Below are positions 62,063 to 64,000 of a stretch of 64,000 nucleotides of DNA, piece by piece. The translations under genes and the position numbers were made by a program. The stretch lies in the NCBI RefSeq assembly GCF_900107855.1, contig NZ_FNRJ01000018.1, positions 1-64,000 on the forward strand. Reading direction: 5' to 3'. The DNA comes from Marinobacterium iners DSM 11526. Lineage in GTDB: Bacteria > Pseudomonadota > Gammaproteobacteria > Pseudomonadales > Balneatricaceae. Below the pieces are notes generated by a model that had not been told where the DNA came from, did not search any database, and saw nothing but the letters and a program-made list of their open reading frames with translations. Every line of letters starts with the position of its first letter. Positions within the stretch are counted from its first letter, which is position 1.

Positions 62063-62686
62063 CTAAAGCAGTGGCACGGATGCTATCCGTGCCAGCGGCC
62101 CGAACAGCTCACTGGCGCGGTAACAACTCAGCTCCAACTCACTCACCCGCAGCGTCAATGACTCGGCTCGGTTGAATGAACTGATCCTGGCCTGCAGCTG
62201 CGACCAAGACAACGCCTGTTGGAACAGCCCAACCGTCAGATGCGGCACATATTCGGCTTGCCGCACTTCCGAGCTGATTGTCTCAAGCCGCTCACGCAGC
62301 ACTGCCAACACACCCTCGGGATCACTTACCTGCAAATAGGGTGCGCTGGCAAAGCTGTCCAGCCCCCCAATCTGTAATGAAAAGGATGCCTGTGCCAGCA
62401 TTTCCAGCGCCTCACATTGCAACTGTTGTGCCTGCCGCGTGAAATCATCATCCCTGTGCTGCACCAGCGCATCAAACCCACAGACAAATAAAGTGATATG
62501 GGCCTGCCGACGGTAGTCTTGATGCAACCAGGGCGAAAGGTGCTGCTGCGCGGCCTGCAGACGCTCAAGCACAAGCCTGTCACGCACCGGCAGCGTCCAG
62601 ACACAATACATCTGGCGGCCATAATGCCACTCGGGATAGTCACGCAATTCGCAGGGGATGGTAAAGAGAGGAGAGGAATAAGGCAT
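62063..62686 (-). CDS. 2H phosphoesterase (LigT/2'-5' RNA ligase-like)
   Basis: 207 residues with two HxT/HxS-type motifs, AHITLFVCGF and PHLTVGLFQQ, which form the two-histidine active site of the 2H superfamily. RNA 2',3'-cyclic phosphodiesterase or related activity is likely. Convergent with the diguanylate cyclase gene, 17 bases between stops. Confidence 0.85.
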   Translation of the reverse strand: MPYSSPLFTIPCELRDYPEWHYGRQMYCVWTLPVRDRLVLERLQAAQQHLSPWLHQDYRRQAHITLFVCGFDALVQHRDDDFTRQAQQLQCEALEMLAQASFSLQIGGLDSFASAPYLQVSDPEGVLAVLRERLETISSEVRQAEYVPHLTVGLFQQALSWSQLQARISSFNRAESLTLRVSELELSCYRASELFGPLARIASVPLL

Positions 62687-62739
62687 GGTACAGAATGTTA
62701 ACGGGTGAGAGCCTGAACTTCAGCCCCCAAAACCAAAAA

Positions 62740-62756
62740 CGGGCCACAAGGGCCCG
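62740..62756 (-). terminator. Terminator of first csp gene
   Basis: CGGGCC-ACAAG-GGCCCG flanked by A-run and T-run, so able to act on both strands; 28 bases after the csp stop. Confidence 0.8.
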
Positions 62757-62783
62757 TTTTTTTACGCGTATCGAACTCGAGGT

Positions 62784-62990
62784 TCAGATCGCGACGATGT
62801 TCTCAGCCTGAGGACCTTTCTGGCCCTGAGTAACTGTGAACTGAACCTGCTGGCCTTCGGTCAGAGTTTTGAAGCCTGAACCGGAGATGGCGCTGAAATG
62901 GGCGAAAACGTCCGGGCCATTCTGCTGTTCGATGAAGCCGAAGCCTTTAGTTTCGTTGAACCATTTAACGGTGCCAGTAGTAGTAGACAT
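62784..62990 (-). CDS. CspA-family cold-shock protein (copy 1)
   Basis: 68 residues: [22 protein letters not shown] contains RNP1 (KGFGFI), and VFAHFS is RNP2. Single-stranded nucleic-acid chaperone. The start at 62990 gives the standard N-terminus. It is nearly identical to the copy at 63279-63488; the main difference is one residue deleted around QQNG/QKSGG. A long leader with a conserved block precedes it. Confidence 0.95.
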   Translation of the reverse strand: MSTTTGTVKWFNETKGFGFIEQQNGPDVFAHFSAISGSGFKTLTEGQQVQFTVTQGQKGPQAENIVAI

Positions 62991-63072
62991 AATAGTATTC
63001 TCGTTCGAAATATAATTTTTGGGCGTAACCAAATGCTGGTCATGCTCCGATAATGCTTTAGGTAATGCTGGT

Positions 63073-63153
63073 ACTTATGAAAACAGAACGAGGTACATAC
63101 GATTAGGCAGGACTTCGAAATGGTGCATAAATGCAGGTGTTACTCTCAAGCCA
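63073..63153 (-). promoter_or_regulatory. Conserved csp leader block, copy 1
   Basis: 81 bases that match 63575-63655 at 80 positions. It lies 83-163 bases before the csp start, so it covers the promoter and/or the distal 5' untranslated region. Long structured leaders that respond to cold are known for cspA-type genes. Confidence 0.65.
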
Positions 63154-63235
63154 TTGCAGTCTACGCTGATTCGGTAGGGAGTCAAAGCATTATTTCAACT
63201 ATTTTCAGGCATTGCCAAAAGAAGTGAACAAAAAA

Positions 63236-63252
63236 CGGGCCACAAGGGCCCG
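63236..63252 (-). terminator. Terminator of second csp gene
   Basis: CGGGCC-ACAAG-GGCCCG with A- and T-runs, the same stem as after copy 1; 26 bases after the stop. Confidence 0.8.
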
Positions 63253-63278
63253 TTTTTTGCGCTGACTGAACTCAAGGT

Positions 63279-63488
63279 TCAGATCGCGGCGATGTTCTCT
63301 GCCTGAGGACCTTTCTGGCCCTGAGTAACATTGAACTGTACCTGCTGGCCTTCGGTCAGGGTTTTGAAGCCTGAACCGGCAATGGCGCTGAAATGGGCGA
63401 AAACGTCCGGTCCACCGCTCTTCTGCTCGATGAAGCCAAAGCCTTTAGTTTCGTTGAACCATTTAACGGTGCCAGTAGTAGTAGACAT
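63279..63488 (-). CDS. CspA-family cold-shock protein (copy 2)
   Basis: 69 residues with KGFGFI and VFAHFS RNA-binding motifs, differing from copy 1 at only a handful of residues (QKSGG, AIAGSG, NVTQ, IAAI). Tandem duplication with its own terminator and leader. The ATG at 63488 begins [11 protein letters not shown]. Both copies may be cold-induced, or one may be constitutive. Confidence 0.95.
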   Translation of the reverse strand: MSTTTGTVKWFNETKGFGFIEQKSGGPDVFAHFSAIAGSGFKTLTEGQQVQFNVTQGQKGPQAENIAAI

Positions 63489-63574
63489 AATAGTATTCTC
63501 GTTCGAAATATAATGTGTGAACACAGCCAGCAAAATACTGATCTGGTTCGGGTAATGCTTTTAATAATACAAGG

Positions 63575-63655
63575 ACTTATGAAAACAGAACGAGGTACAT
63601 ACGATTAGGCAGGACGTCGAAATGGTGCATAAATGCAGGTGTTACTCTCAAGCCA
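63575..63655 (-). promoter_or_regulatory. Conserved csp leader block, copy 2
   Basis: 81-base block 80/81 identical to 63073-63153, at almost the same distance (87 bases) from its csp start. The stretches between block and gene differ more than the blocks do. Confidence 0.65.
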
Positions 63656-63759
63656 GTTCAGAGTACGCCTATTATTGAGCCAGTGACAGTTTTATTTAAC
63701 TTATTTCAATTAAAGACTGCAGCCTTATATTTAACTACAGCCTTTTCAATCGCTTAACG

Positions 63760-63909
63760 TTATTTAGGCCGACACACCTGATCACCATAATAGTTATTGC
63801 TGTAATTGCAGTCAGGGCATGCCTGTTCGGTCACGGGTACGGCGGCAACCGCAGCCGGGCGTGATGAATGTTCAAAGGATGAAACGATGTAGCGGGCAAC
63901 GTCAGTCAT
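63760..63909 (-). CDS. Small Cys-rich protein (49 residues)
   Basis: ATG at 63909 with AAGGAG 8 bases upstream; stop at 63760. The protein begins MTDVARYIVSSFEHSSRP and ends with a CPDC...C cluster (Cys31, Cys34, Cys46), suggestive of half a zinc ribbon. I do not recognise the family. Coding is supported by the strong ribosome site and GC-rich codon use in an otherwise AT-rich region. Confidence 0.55.
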   Translation of the reverse strand: MTDVARYIVSSFEHSSRPAAVAAVPVTEQACPDCNYSNNYYGDQVCRPK

Positions 63910-64000
63910 GTCGAGTGCTCCTTGGGTGTCAGATGCAACCAGATTACCCCCTGACGATCGTTTGTTGAAATTTATTGTTTTTAGGATATCAATTGCTTAA

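Overview
The window reads as chromosome of a GC-rich gammaproteobacterium, most likely a marine or halotolerant member of the Oceanospirillales (inference from gene content: methylated-amine catabolism, several TonB receptors, several c-di-GMP proteins). No rRNA, tRNA or CRISPR array was seen.

Layout. 1-2.9 kb is a distinctly AT-rich patch: the end of an IS481-type transposase, the mesX-mesD folate-independent methionine synthase pair, and a 40-codon stump of a TauE/SafE exporter. 2.9-5.9 kb is an alkylation-repair locus (AlkA-like glycosylase, EamA transporter, Ada with a candidate Ada box). 6-11.3 kb is a dimethylamine monooxygenase locus: dmmA-dmmB-dmmC followed by a Gdx-type SMR exporter and an SDR, divergent from a GcvT-like gene. 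11.3-16.3 kb is a TetR-controlled RND efflux pair. 16.3-19.6 kb holds amtB and a GAF/GGDEF/EAL protein. 19.7-31.7 kb is a complete N-methylglutamate pathway in one operon (purU, mgdABCD, gmaS, mgsABC, folD) with a divergent XRE-cupin regulator. 31.7-35.6 kb has two more c-di-GMP proteins. 35.6-45 kb is a cobalamin uptake and salvage operon (btuB-F-C-D, a PduO-like protein, a patatin, cobU-T-C-S) headed by a cobalamin riboswitch. 45-64 kb is mixed: a FecA-like receptor, DODA dioxygenase, antiporter, lipocalin, metE/metR, a second TonB receptor with an enterochelin-esterase-like partner, a sirtuin, a membrane diguanylate cyclase, a 2H phosphoesterase, two cold-shock genes with a duplicated leader, and a 49-residue Cys-rich protein.

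How it works together. Dimethylamine would be oxidatively demethylated by Dmm to methylamine and formaldehyde. Methylamine would be captured by GmaS as gamma-glutamylmethylamide, converted by MgsABC to N-methylglutamate, and oxidised by MgdABCD, giving methylene-tetrahydrofolate that FolD and PurU can take to formate. AmtB could bring in methylammonium as well as ammonium.

The strongest regulatory signal is a set of four -24/-12 (sigma-54) promoters, before dmmA, dmmD, purU and amtB. Each has a TTC-N7-GAA-type dyad next to or within about 35 bases downstream of its -12 element, which suggests one co-regulated system with a repressor over sigma-54 promoters. A second strong signal is a short stand-alone unit between the FecA-like receptor and btuB: a promoter with a Fur-like box, about 100 nt of transcript with two hairpins, and an intrinsic terminator. 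It looks like an undescribed iron-responsive small RNA.
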